A stretch of 64,000 nt of DNA, taken from Ailanthus altissimus (Eukaryota > Streptophyta > Magnoliopsida > Sapindales > Simaroubaceae). The notes below the pieces were generated by a model, which ran no database searches, was not told the origin of the DNA, and saw only the letters and a list, made by a program, of their open reading frames with translations. A program made the position numbers and the translations under genes. This document shows, in pieces, positions 24,693-37,400 of this stretch. Numbering within the stretch: position 1 is the stretch's first letter; each line of letters starts with the position of its first letter. The DNA lies in the NCBI GenBank assembly GCA_946807835.1, contig OX327706.1, forward strand, positions 20,573,001 to 20,637,000, in the 5' to 3' direction.

Positions 24693-26327
24693 GTACGAAC
24701 TTGAAGGAATAAACGGGTGAGCCGTCAGGAAACCATGGAACACTGAGCTACTAAAAAATACTATCTCTAAGATTTTGTTTGTAACCATTCGCTGTATGAA
24801 TGTCGTGCTTAAATGACAACTCTGGTTTCTTTTCTTCTTTTTGCATAGACATTCGCTAGGGGCAAATTGACCAGAACATGGACCGAGCAGCCAATGCAGG
24901 CGCCCTTAGATTATTTGACAAAAGGGTCTGCATCGAACCGCCTGAAATAACATACCGTGCCTTATCTTAGGATCTTCATGATGCCATCATCACAAAGACA
25001 TCCTATTTTTTTGACAAGGAATCGCCATGTCTCGTGAAACATTTGGCCATGACCGGTTCGACTTTAGTTCTATTTTCCATGTCATCGGATTGACGCTCGC
25101 AGAGCACTTTGCAATGACCGGATCTACACTTATTCTACAGCGTCGTACCTGGAAGGCTTGGTAGGGCGAGGGCTGTGGCATTTCCACAGCATTACCATGG
25201 TTACATCGTGGCGTCCACTAAAGAGGGTTTGACCGTGGCTTTACCATGGTATAACTGTGGCCTTTTTATAGCACCCATGATACGCTGTTTAGCGTTATTA
25301 CACCGAACTGATCCCCTGAGGGTATTAAAAGGTCTCCCACCCGACATGGTTTAAGCTACTCGCTTTGGACTGCATTAATGACCGATGTATCACCAGGGGC
25401 GACCTAGCTACTTAATTGGATAGGGCACCACTACAAGATGCCCCAAGTAGGTTTTATTTCAAATTATTCCTAATCGTAGTTCAAGTAAAAGCATCCGTCC
25501 AATCGTGCCGATTATGAAAAGTTGTTCGGCCCATGAGTTGAAAATGATTACTACTATTCGGTCATGACTAAAGCTATTCGGGAAAACGGTCAGCCTATTT
25601 AATTACAAGTCTTATTATTCGTAAAATATCTTATTTAGAATTATAATTATCACTAACGGCGTGGTTGTTTTAAAAATATCAATGTTTTATAAAAGGTTCG
25701 GCTATCTTAGTGTATCGCGTTGTGGTAAAATGAATCTATTTTTTAGCAGATAAAAGAGAACAAGCCCATTGAAAAAGAGCAAATAGTCCAAAATTTTAAA
25801 TATGATTACATTGGTCAATTACAAGGCCAAAAACAAAAAAATGAACGGGCAAGATCGATGGGAAAGGCGAAAAGGCGCCTGGTGCTAGAGACGTAACGCC
25901 TCGAGTCCCTAAGTGTAATAAAGATGCGTCTCTTCAGATTGTTGCAACCTAAGCCATTGGATTCAAATAGATCGGACGGTCTGAAGGACTTTAGTTAGAT
26001 AAACGTCACTCAAAAAAAGAGAAAGACACGATGTTTGGGTTGTAGCTACTATCAACTGCATGATTGAAAAAAGATTAGTGGCTAACAATGAAAAAACTGA
26101 TGCAAGAATCAAGGACGACGTTTGAAGAGACCTACCATTAAATTTAAAAATCTTGGGAGAAACCGCCACTACATGGCAACGAATTTTTAGGTCACCATGA
26201 TGTCACCACAACAATCCATACCACTTTAACTTTCCTTAAATCTAGACCCGATCACAAAGCTGCCAGAGGGAACAAGTAGGATCGGCTCGGGCGAAGAAGA
26301 TGACAAGCAAAGATGAAGTGGGGGGCT

Positions 26328-27296
26328 TGAGGAGCAATACAGGCTGACCAAACCAGAATAATATTTTCAGTTCTGATAAATCAAAACTAGAAACTAGCGG
26401 ACCTTTGTTCCCCCATAAAAATCCCCATTTTCTTGCCTCGGGCCCAGAATTCAACCAAGGCAGGCCCAGAAGCAATAGCCAATAAGCCTAAACCCGACAG
26501 AATAATAGAACTGGTTCAGACTCCAGGGATTTGGTCGGCAAATGAGAAAACTTGTTTGGCATATGCTAATCCAAACGCGACTACGGCCGAGTAGGTACTG
26601 ATTACATTTCACAACTTCGTTATAAGAGTCCCGTGTCAACATCAAACCAGTAAGGGAGAACCGCTCAAGTTTTGACCTGAGCCGGCCAAAATAAGTCTCA
26701 CTTGAACAAAAAAACGTCGGCAGAGGCAAACCCGAAGAATATGCTTAACACATCAGAAGTGACATCTGATGTGAGGTAAGAACGGGATCAGAAAATCTGT
26801 AGAAGGATATTCGGCGTATGTTAGGGGCTCGGTATGAAGATACCCAACGTGTGTCAGAAGTACAGTAGGAAATATTCGGCGCAAGACAAAAATACTGCAG
26901 AGAAAATTCCAAAAAAGTCCTTGAAAGGCCATTGCTATAAATAGAGAAAGAGGGAGACATAGAGAGGATGATGAAAAAAACCTAATAAACACAAAAGGAA
27001 GAAAAAAGAAAAGAGCATCCCCATGTCCCCATAACAATATCTTATTCGTGTTTTGTCATATTTTTTTAGAGAGAAAAACTCCTTTATCTGACTTAAGCAT
27101 CGGAGTGTCTTCACTAGAACCCACCCCAAAAAAACCAACTTTGAGCTTGTGTTCGTGTTTTCATCGCAACCCCCCCCACGAAAGATCGGAAACCCAAACC
27201 TGTGCCAATCAATCCAATCTAGACGAGGCCCAAGTTCAATTCCCCCTTAACAAATTTAAGATTCGTTGATTCGAGGAACCATTTTTCAAGTTAACA
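26328..27296 (+). repeat. 3' LTR of the Tat-like element
   Basis: Begins TGAGGAGCAATAC directly after the purine tract and ends TTCAAGTTAACA (TG...CA), 969 bp. It contains TATAAATAGAG (about 26936) and, ~150 bp further on, GACTTAAGCATCGGAGTGTC, a U5-type motif that I associate with Tat-group LTRs. No 5' partner in the window. Confidence 0.6.
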
Positions 27297-28374
27297 ATTT
27301 TATTTTAAAAAAAATTGAAGATTAAATTGTAAATGAAAAAAAATCAGCCTAATAAAAATTAAATACATAAAAGCAAATGCAAGTAAAAATAGAGTTTATC
27401 AAGAGATTAAGACACTAAGGCATCCAACTTGACCACAACCATTTCAAAATAAACCTTAAAAACATGCTTTCAAATAAAAATTATTTATGTTGATAGTGAA
27501 AATCACTTACATATTCAATATCCTATCTCGAGTAATACTAATACTACCCCACATGTTAACCCACAATATCTCTATATGAACTTTAAAATGCAAAAAGACT
27601 CATTAAATTCTAAGAAAATTCATAAATCATATTACATGAATCATGTTAGTATATCTCATCTTTCATCCAATTCATGATATACATCATGAGAAGCTGATTA
27701 CATATTTCACCTCTCGGTCTTAACATGCACAACAAATCATTTAAACAATGATCAAGCATTAAAAAGTATTAAGTACAATAATTCATACTCAACATGGAAT
27801 AATAAACTTTGAATAATATAAACTAAAGGATTTAAATTGTCATTGTTTGGCTATATTGTGGCCTTAGCTAATATAATTAGTTCATAATAAAATACAATAG
27901 ATATATAAACGTAAGCATGACCATTAAAAAAAAAACTAAGATGAAGAAGAAAATTGCTGAAACTTTAGAAGTCAAGACACAACTACCCCTTCCTCCTCTC
28001 TTCACGTCGATTCTCCTCTTTAAAACTTCTTTCCACAAAAATTATGTTTTTTATTCGCCCCTCTTCATGGCTTTAAGTGCACATACATAGAAAGAGGAAA
28101 CAAGTGGCTTTTAAGGCTTCTTTCTTGTTTCTCGAAATGAATTATAGATAAGTCTTTTTTTTCCTTTTCTCCCCCTTGACACTTGTGACGAGATTTTCTC
28201 CTAAAAAATAAATGATTTAGGCAAAAGTTCAACACATGAATTGTAGTGTTTCTCTCTTAGATTTCTTTTTCAGTAAGCAATGCATTAATCCGATATCTAG
28301 AGTAAGAGTTATGCCCAAAATACCACACACCATATTCAAGAAAGTATGAAGAGGAAAACTTGCTTGAAATGAAA
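27297..28374. repeat. Direct repeat R, copy 2 (1,078 bp)
   Basis: Second copy of 20047-21123, starting immediately after the TAACA end of the Tat-like LTR. The first ~700 bp differ from copy 1 at only about half a dozen sites, while the last ~370 bp differ at about 30 (counted by eye). Non-coding. Confidence 0.85.
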
Positions 28375-28789
28375 ATCTTCCAAACATAAACATTAATTGT
28401 AGAATTTTTCTCAATTTCTTCACTTATTTCCTCATCTGCACATATTGACAAAGCCAAATGAATTTTGATTGAAAATAATTAACATAAACTTAAATCTTAT
28501 GCTAACAAAGAGCAAAAAAAGTATAAAAATTAGACTCATCACCTAAGATGAAGCAGTTTACACTTTTGGCTCAGTAGGTGGGGCTTAAAGGATTAAAGCT
28601 CCCAAGGGATTAACATCTTAGACTCTCTCTTAGCACTAATGGCTTCCATTGAGGCTTAATAGGTGGGGTTGAAGGCTTGGAACTCCTATTAGGGTTTTTG
28701 GCTTTCCCATTTTCCCTTTCCCCTTTCTTTAGATGAATCACTTCAAATTTACGTTTCTTTATGCTATTAAGAAGTTATTCTCAATTGAG
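28375..28789. other. Spacer after repeat R
   Basis: Non-coding, includes two related phrases with GGCTCAGTAGGTGGGGCTTA and GGCTTAATAGGTGGGGTTGA about 90 bp apart. No gene seen. Confidence 0.4.
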
Positions 28790-29420
28790 GCTAAGCATAT
28801 CACTCTTATTCATAAGTGAGCAATATGATTGGACTCAATAGGAATTTTGGCTGAGTTGGAATTATTTAAAGGCATACTTAAAAGAGACCTATGTTTGACA
28901 TCTTATATCTAAATTGGTGGTTAAATAGTTAAAAAGATACTCCAATCGGACTATATAAATTGTCACATCATCATTGGATCTCCATAGCTATTAAATTGAG
29001 AACAACTAAAAAAAAAAAGATAAGGTCCAAGGATGTAATCCTAAGGGCTATTGATAGGACTATATGAAATAGAAAAACCTTACACAAAATAAAGATAGCC
29101 TATACTAGATAAAGTTCAACATTAGAGGTAAGTCCACTGATTTTTTTGCTCTTTAGAAAAACAACCAACTAAAAGGTGCTCATTTTCCAAGCTTGAAAGG
29201 CACAATTATCAAAGTAGCTCTAAACATACTCCTACCATGTGTCGCCTTAGAGAGGATGTTCTCCAGGCCCTCGCACTCTTTAACTTAAAGTATATACAAT
29301 CACTTTTTGTAGGTATAAAAGATAAAACACTAGAAATCTTAGAAAAAAAACCATTATTCTTCTCTAACTCTATGTAGAACTAAACTATAAGAAAACATTT
29401 ATCATAAATTTCTCCTTTTA
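28790..29420. repeat. Dispersed repeat, copy 2 (pair with 14590-15330)
   Basis: Same order of conserved blocks as the copy at 14.6 kb (GTGAGCAA, AAAAAGATACTC, AAATTGTCAC, AAGGATGTAATC, AACATTTATCAT). More deletions than copy 1. Function unknown. Confidence 0.6.
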
Positions 29421-29589
29421 ACGTGATCGTCGAAAAGCTGTCGCTGGTACCTGCCACTTCTTTTCTTATGCCATGCAGGTTCATTTTGTTTGATTCCAAT
29501 TCCATTCACACCCTAAATTCTTAGCTTTCCAAAGCTCAATTCCTCTTCTTTAAAGATTTCTTCTTTAACTTGACTCCTTAGTCTAAATA

Positions 29590-32500
29590 TGTCACACTCC
29601 AGACCCAAAAGATCTGACATACGACATAACTTACATTCATTCAATAATGTGCACTCATAAATAGTATTGCATAAAATTTCAAACTTTAATTTAACATAAA
29701 AATTCTTAGCAAGTTGTTAGTAAGTTCAACACTAAAATCAACCCATAACCTAAAATATAAACATAAATATTTATTGACAATATTTAAACATTCATTTCAA
29801 TTTTTCAGAATTATAACAGTTGAATTATGACTGGGGCGATTAGTAAACCGGAGATACGCAGAGTTTTCTCAGAGATTAACACTCTACTACGTCACCAATA
29901 GCAACTTTGTTACCGGAAGCCCAGAATATATTCATTGCAACTTCTTACTTAAAATCAACCCATAACCACACTCAATAAAATAAAACATAAGTATTTATTC
30001 AATAGAGACAAATCAAATATCTTAAACCACGTGTCCCCAAATAAACCACTCAACAACCTAGCAACTTAGGGAACCCAAGGGACAGCAAAAGCCTTGCCAA
30101 ATCCGCTAAGCACACATATACCTTATTTACCTGAAATCACCATAAAATATAATGAGTATGAAACTCAGTAAGTATATTAGTTTTTTATATATCAAAATAC
30201 AAATACATATATGTACACAATGCATGTGTATGATATGTTGTAATAAATCAAAATCATAATCTTATTAAATCATATATCAGGTAAGCGCTTACACATTCTT
30301 TCAAAACATAATAGGAATATCATTACTCAACTACTACTTAGTAGGATTTCTATATCACTTATCACATAATGAGTCAAATATCACTCGTAGGTGACATACT
30401 GTATGAGAGAAATAGTATAAGTGAGGTTTAAATTATACATATATAATGCTCATGCCCAAAGGTAAGAGCTAAACCCTCACCCTGATAATTCGTGAGTCCT
30501 CTCACATGCACCAATACGCCACCACATGAATGTGATGGCTTAATCTTTCTTTAGGTACCAATAGGATCCTCTCTATATACGGAACACATAACATATACTA
30601 ATCCCGAAGAAAATGCCATACATAAAGGCTCCACAAATCACATAAGGTGCCTACTAAGTAAATAGTGAGTTCAAGCATCCTCAAAACACAAAACGTATCT
30701 CATGAACATTTTTCACTTCAAAAGCTTTCTTTGTTAAATACATTTCATTTTAAAAGCTCACTTTCATAAACACATATGTCACGCCCCAGACCCAAAAGAT
30801 CTAACACACGACATTACTTACATTCATTCAATAATATTTCTAAGCACATTCATTTTAAATTTCTTTCAGAATTGTAGCAATTGAATTATGACTGGGACAA
30901 TTAGTAAACCGGAGATATGTAGAGTTTTCTCAGAGATTAACACTCTACTACGTCACCAATAGCAACTTTGTTACCGGAAGCCCAGAATATATTCATTACA
31001 AATTCTTACTTAAAATTAATCAATTACCACACTTGGTGAAACTTAAACTAAATCCAACCACACACAATAAAATAATACATAAGTATTTATTCAATAGGGA
31101 CAAATCAAATATCTTATCCCACGTGTCCCCAAATAAAACACTTAGCAACCTAACAATTTAGGAAACCTAAGGAACAGCAGAAGCCTTGCCAAATTCGCTA
31201 AGCACACATGTACCTTATTTACCTGAAATCACCATAAACTATAATGAGTATAAAACTCAGTAAGCATACTAGTTTTTCATATATCAAAATACAAATACAT
31301 ATATGTACACAATGCATATGTATGATATGTTGTGATCAATCAAAATCATAATCTTATCAAATTACATGTCATGTAAGCGCTTACATATTCTTTCAAAATA
31401 TATAATAGGAATACTATCACTCAACTACTACTTAGTAGGACTTACACATCACATATCACATAATGAGCCAAATGTCACTCGTAGGTGACATACCGTATGA
31501 GAGGAATAGTACAAGTGAGGTTTAAATTACACATATATAATGCTCAAGCCGAAAGGTAAAAGCCAAACCCTCACCCTGATCATCAGTGAGTCCTCTCACA
31601 TGTACTAATACGCCACCACACGAATATGATGACTCAATCTTCCTTTAGATACCAATAGGATCCTCCCTACATACGGAACACATAACATATACCAATCTGG
31701 AAGAAAAGGCCACACATAAAGGCTCCACAAATCACATAAGATGCCTACTAAGTCAACAGTGAGTTCAAACATCCTCAAAATACAAAATATTTCTCATAGA
31801 CATATTACACTTCAAAAGCTTTCTTTGTTAAACACATTTCACTTTGAAAGCTCACTTTCAAAAACACATGTATGTCATGTATGTCCATGCTCACATTCAT
31901 AAATACATATCTTCACATTTCATATCAAAATATACTTTGACATAACATAAACATATTCCTAACCATATTTACAAAGTCATACAAAACAATTACTACGTTT
32001 ATTGTGATTTCAGTAAAAAGTTTAGTATACTTACCTCTTAGTACTTACAGCTACAAGGCTTAAATCTCCTTAACCTGTCAATGGAGATTAATCCTTTCTA
32101 AGCCTCACAATTCACGCAAAATACTTTAAATAGCTTACAACATTATACACAATGCATTTATCACATCAAATTGGTCTAAATACTTGGTTTCTCAAAATCT
32201 GTCATTCTAACCACTTACATTTAACAAAATTTTCTAATACATCGAATGATGTCCAATTACTCCAAAATTAGAATATATCATTCTTAACTCATATATCCTT
32301 CCTATATATAAATATTATAACAAAATTTCTACATAATCCATTCCATACACATCATCAAATTCAAACTACTAACCTGGCAGGATCAAGATACTTATTGAAC
32401 AGTATTCAATCTCCTAATTTTATAAAATCATACACTAACTCAAAAATTATAAAACTATCACAAAAATACTCTTGACACATATCTCAATTCATGATAAATA

Positions 32501-35142
32501 TTTCACTTCAAAATAACTGCCAAAAGTATTTTAAAACTATTTTATTCTATAGCTTTAAAAATCTGTTAATCAAATACTGCAATAAGCTGATACACTTTAG
32601 AAAATCATAACACTCCAACCACATTGATCTAAATTCTCAATTCCGAGTATATTATATTAGACATATAAAATTATCATATTCCACAAATTCGTAATTTTTG
32701 AAGATCATTCAGTAGGAAAAAAATTGTTTGTCACTGTATCATACTGTTCACATAGGAAATATCCAGAATTTCAGGGTCAGTTTAGTAAATTCACAACAAA
32801 TTCCATTTCTGGAATTTTAAATCAATTCAAAGTCTCAGATGATCCTAAACATGTCTAATTGCATATAATCAAAATTCAAAACCAGAATCGAATCACAACA
32901 ATTTATAAAATTCTTGGATCAAGAGACTATCAAGCAGAAATTTCACAATTCATCATGATTTATCAAGCTATCTTATAGATCATCATCAATTCTCACAATA
33001 TCATACGAAATACACATCAAATCCTCAATTATACATATTTTCAGAAATCAAAATTTAAATAAATTAACTTAAGTAACACTAATAAATTGAGAAATAGTTG
33101 TGATATACCTCTGAAGATCCAAAATTCTAATTTCTTCTTCTTTTTCTTCTCCTTCTTCTCTTTCTCTCCCTTCTTTTTCTCTCTTTTCTCTCTCTAAAAG
33201 AGGTAACTCGACCAAAATGAGAGAATTAGGGTTTTAAAAGTGTATTTTTATACTAAGTGGCTAATTTTTAGTATTTACGAATTTACCCCCAAAATTTTTA
33301 AAGTATTATAATTTGGTCCCTAAAATAAATCTAAAATCTTGTAATTAAACCCAATGTTAATAGTATGACCTTAACCTATACAAACACTACTAATAACAAT
33401 ATATAAATCAAGTATCACCCACATATAAATAAAATACGTATATTTATACATATATAAATACTTATTCTTACCGGTTGTGGATACTGATTACTACAACGTA
33501 TATGTCCATGCTCAATGTCAATGCTCACATTCATAAACATATGTCTTTCACATTTCATATCAAATATACTTTGGCATAACATAAATATATTTTTAAGCAC
33601 ATTTACAAAATCATACATAGACAATTACTATGTTTATTGTGATTTCAGTAAAAGTCTCGTATACTTATCTCTTAGCACTTTCGGCTATAAGGCTTAATTC
33701 TCCTTAACATATCAATGGAGATTAATCATGTCATAAGCCTCAAAATTCACACAAAATACTTTAAATAGCTTACAAAATTACACATATTGCACTTATCACA
33801 TTGAATTGTCTAATTAATTGGTTTCTCAAAACTTATCATTCTGACCACTTACACTTAACAAAATTTTCTTATACATCAAATGATGTTCAATTACTCCAAA
33901 ATCAGAATATATCATTCTTGACTCATATATCCTTCTTATATATGAATATTATATTATAAATCTTACACAATCCATTTCATAAACACCATCAAATCCAAAC
34001 TATTAACCTAACAGGATCAAGATATTTACTGAATAATATTTAATCTCTCAATTTTATAAAATCATATACTAATTTAAAAATTATAAAACTACCACAAAAT
34101 TACTCTTCACATATATTTCAATCCATAATAAATATTTCACTTTAAAATCACTGCTAAAAGTATTTTAAAACTATTTTATTTTATAGCTTTAAAAATCTGT
34201 TAATCAAATATTGCAATGAGCTGATACACTTTAGAAAATTATAACAATTTAACCACTTTAATCTAAATTTTCAATTTTGAGTATATCATATTAGACATAT
34301 AAACTTATCATATGCCATAAATTTGTAATTTTTTAAGATCATTCAGTAAATCAAAAAATGTTTGTCACTGTATCATACTATTAACACAGAAAATTTCCAG
34401 AATTTTAGGGTTATTTTGGTAAATTCACTACAAATTCAATTTTTAGAAATTTTCAATCGATTCAAAGTCTCAAATGATTCTAGACATATCTAATTTCACA
34501 TATTTAAAATCCAAAATCAGAATCGAAGCACAACAAGTTATAAAATTTTTGGATCAAGAGACTATCAAGTAAACATTCTACAATTCATCATGATTTATCA
34601 AGCTATCTACATAAATTATAATCAATTCTCACAATATCTTACAAAATTCACATCAAATCCTTAATTGTACATATTTTCAGAAATTAAAACTTAAAGGAAT
34701 TAACTAAATTAACACCAAGAAACTAAGAAAGGGTTATAATATACCTCTTGAAACTTAAATTCTAACTTTCTTCTTCTTTTTTTTCTTCTTCTTCTTCTCT
34801 TTCTCTCCCATTTCTTTCTCTCTTTTCTCACTTTAAAAGAGGTGGCTCGACCAAAATAAATGAATTAGAGTTTCAAATGTGTATTTTTATACTAAAAAGC
34901 TAATTTTTAGTATTTATAAATTATCTCCCAAAACTGTTAAAGTATTACAATTTGGACTCTAAATAAATCTAAAATCTTACAAATAAACTCAATATTAATA
35001 GTAGATCCTTAATCTATACAAATACTATTAATAACAATACATAAATCAAGTATCACCCATATACAAATAAAATATATATTTATATATATATATATAAATA
35101 TAAATATTTATTCTTACCGGTTGTAGATAAGTGATTACTACA
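29590..35142 (-). mobile_element. Solo LTR copy 2 (outer, ~2.83 kb net), split by copy 3
   Basis: Starts TGTCACACTCCAGACCC and ends GTGATTACTACA, flanked by a perfect 5-bp duplication AAATA (29585-29589 and 35143-35147). Removing the inserted copy 3 and its duplicated target leaves about 2,829 bp, collinear with copy 1. More diverged from copies 1 and 3 than they are from each other, as expected for the older host copy. Confidence 0.85.
30777..33495 (-). mobile_element. Solo LTR copy 3 (inner, 2,719 bp), nested in copy 2
   Basis: Starts TGTCACGCCCCAGACCC, ends GATACTGATTACTACA. Target duplication ACATA (30772-30776) / ACGTA (33496-33500) with one mismatch, explainable by CpG decay. Same orientation as its host copy. 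Minus strand as sense, from the TATA box and purine-rich leader. Confidence 0.83.
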
Positions 35143-37030
35143 AAATAAATTGTGGGTGTCACTTAATTCAAGTAATAAAATTTATTGAGTTGAAATAAAA
35201 TGGTTGAAATTTAAAGGTCTCTTACATCTTAATTTGAAAAGATTTGAGTTGTATTTATATAATAAAAAATAAAAAATATCACATGTTAATTTATTGACTA
35301 TTATATATTATTATTAATATAATAATTTTATTGAATCTATTAATAAATATCACATCATAATTAAAAAAATAAATTATAAACATTATATAATTGTATCACA
35401 AATTTTTTTCTCAAATGCTTTTTACTTTTATTTTTGAAACTTTTATGCATATAACGAAGATTTGGTCCCTCAAACTTTTTGGGGTCCGTTTAATATTATT
35501 CTTTTTATTGATCCAATTTTTTTTCCCCCAACAAATCATAAAACATTCCAATTTCACTAAACTTAATGGGCAAGCCTTTCATTATTTATATTTTTGTGAA
35601 GGCTTGATTGTTTCACCTCTCTCTAAGAAATGATATGTAAAAATGCGACCATTTACAACATATACACATTATAGGCTTAGTGCTCATCAATAGTTTTTCC
35701 AAATAAAATCTAGTATCATTACTCCACAAATCATTTCGTAACAATAAGATATCTCCTACCAGGAGGGAGAAGTAATATCATTCTAATTCTTTTATTTAAA
35801 AAAAAATAAAAATCATTCATTTAACTAGCGTAACATTAATCTAAAAAATAATTTTTAAAAAAGATAAATAATGCAATATTATCTAATTAATAATTGTAGG
35901 AGCCAAAAATTAAATTATTCAATGGATAATCAATTAAGACATTTTTATACAAAAGTCCATAAATATAAAAGGCCAATTAAGAGCATAATTGTAATTTTTT
36001 CAATTTATAGACTTTTTCTTTATTATAAAAAAGTTCATTAGAGCCAAATCGAATATACAAATCATTTTATCAAAAACATCTCTTTTTAAAAATTTAATTC
36101 TTTCTGGTATCTCTCTAAAAAATACTAATCGAAACTTGAGATTTATAAATCAATGGAGACCCATAATTTTTTATTGATGTGACACATTGCATTCAACCAA
36201 TCCGCACCTATGTAAGTTTTTTTATAAGATAACTCACATCAGAATAAGGCACAACTTTTATAAAAGTTTGAAATTTATTTCAAAATTTAGATTCAAGATT
36301 AATAAATAATTCAACCTATCAGCTCAAATCTACAAACAAGTCATGTAGAAGCTAGAAACGAATTAAATTTTTAATTTTAATTTATTAATTATTATTTTGC
36401 ATGAAAATAATTTCTCACAAGTGAATGAATTTTACTTAATTTTTTTTTTAATTAATGACTTGTTAAAAGATTTAAATTATTATTAATTTTAAAATAATTA
36501 AATATAAGCACTCATACATATTTTAAAATAAATTGAAACTCATACAATATAAACAGAGACGATTAATCATTTGCATTCATTCAATATTCAATATTCATTT
36601 GATAACAATTAAAATCTCACGCCTTATTTGTCTTTGCAAACATACAATTACAATCTCATACTTATTTTTGCAAATACTTCTTTATATGAGATATCCTCTT
36701 TTATGAATATATCCTCTTTTATGAATAAATAATGATTGGAATATAAAAATATTTAAATATTAAAGTATTTTTTTATGAGAGTTTAATGGGTTTTTGTTAT
36801 TTGAAAGAGTACAAGAAGAAAAAAAAAATTGATGTGTAGGTTTTCAAATCTGACAATTTCAATTCTTAATCACAATTACATAAGAAAATATTTCACCAAA
36901 AGAAAAGAAAATAAAAATAATTACTTAAAAAGAGAGAGAGAAAGTATAAAGGGTTACAAAAATGAAAAGAAAAAGAGAATTAGAGAGTAAAGTAGAATGT
37001 ATTTCTCTACGAAAAAGGACATTAGTGTCA
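35143..37030. other. AT-rich intergenic DNA with an old repeat copy
   Basis: No gene seen. 36300-36690 aligns loosely with 51010-51420 (shared TTAATTATTATTTTGCA, AATTGAAACTCA, GATGATTA / GACGATTA), marking a dispersed repeat. An 18-bp unit ATATCCTCTTTTATGAAT is duplicated in tandem at about 36690-36727. Confidence 0.45.
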
Positions 37031-37400
37031 ATATACCTAATACCTATCTGCTTTTGCTTTTGCCAGCTTCAAACTGTTTACGCAAACCAACAAATTTTGG
37101 GGCTTACAACTTACACGGCATGGTTTCCCAGACAGCCTTTCATACGGGTCCCGCATTTTGGCGGTGGGCCACTAATACAGCTAAAGTAACTCTAACATCC
37201 ATAAAGTCATTGTCGATGAACCTCCACGTGGCCTGTACTCGTTGGTCTGTCGTCCTGGAAAATGATCCCACCCAATCATCCAGCTGTATCAACTGCTCTC
37301 CTCCTCCTCCGCCGAATAAACGTCAGATCATAACCAACGAAATGAGAGCATCAAATCATTTGAGATACTAACGTGCCCCGTGTCCCCGATCATAAGAGAT
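37031..37400. other. GC-richer island with a G-box, unassigned
   Basis: About 370 bp of balanced composition in AT-rich surroundings, with CACGTG in CTCCACGTGGCC (about 37225) and a CTCCTCCTCCTCCGCCG run (about 37298). Open frames on + (36997-37371) lack protein-family features. It could be a promoter fragment, a noncoding RNA or a conserved element; cannot decide. Confidence 0.3.

Larger units (their letters stand above)
21124..27296 (+). mobile_element. 5'-truncated Tat-like Ty3/gypsy element (integrase to 3' LTR), interrupted by a solo LTR
   Basis: From 21124 the + strand reads as the C-terminal half of a Ty3/gypsy integrase with several stops: RYGIPHTIITDYRKQF, FKQFCEQFGVRLSFASP, LIKKLLQKKLKE, then FEEGDLVLWRVV. 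The frame stops at a 2.85-kb insertion (21844-24692) and resumes right after it (ELEGINGQAVRKPWN). A long non-coding 3' region follows to a polypurine tract GAAGTGGGGGGCT (26315-26327) and an LTR. The wording fits the Tat/Ogre group as I know it; lineage is an inference. gag, protease, RT and 5' LTR are absent. Dead: truncated, stop-containing and interrupted. Confidence 0.75.

Noticed and set aside
20047..28374. R copies as the two LTRs of one retrotransposon
   Set aside because: They lack TG...CA ends, copy 1 ends directly in integrase coding DNA rather than at a primer site, and the enclosed element has its own 3' LTR.
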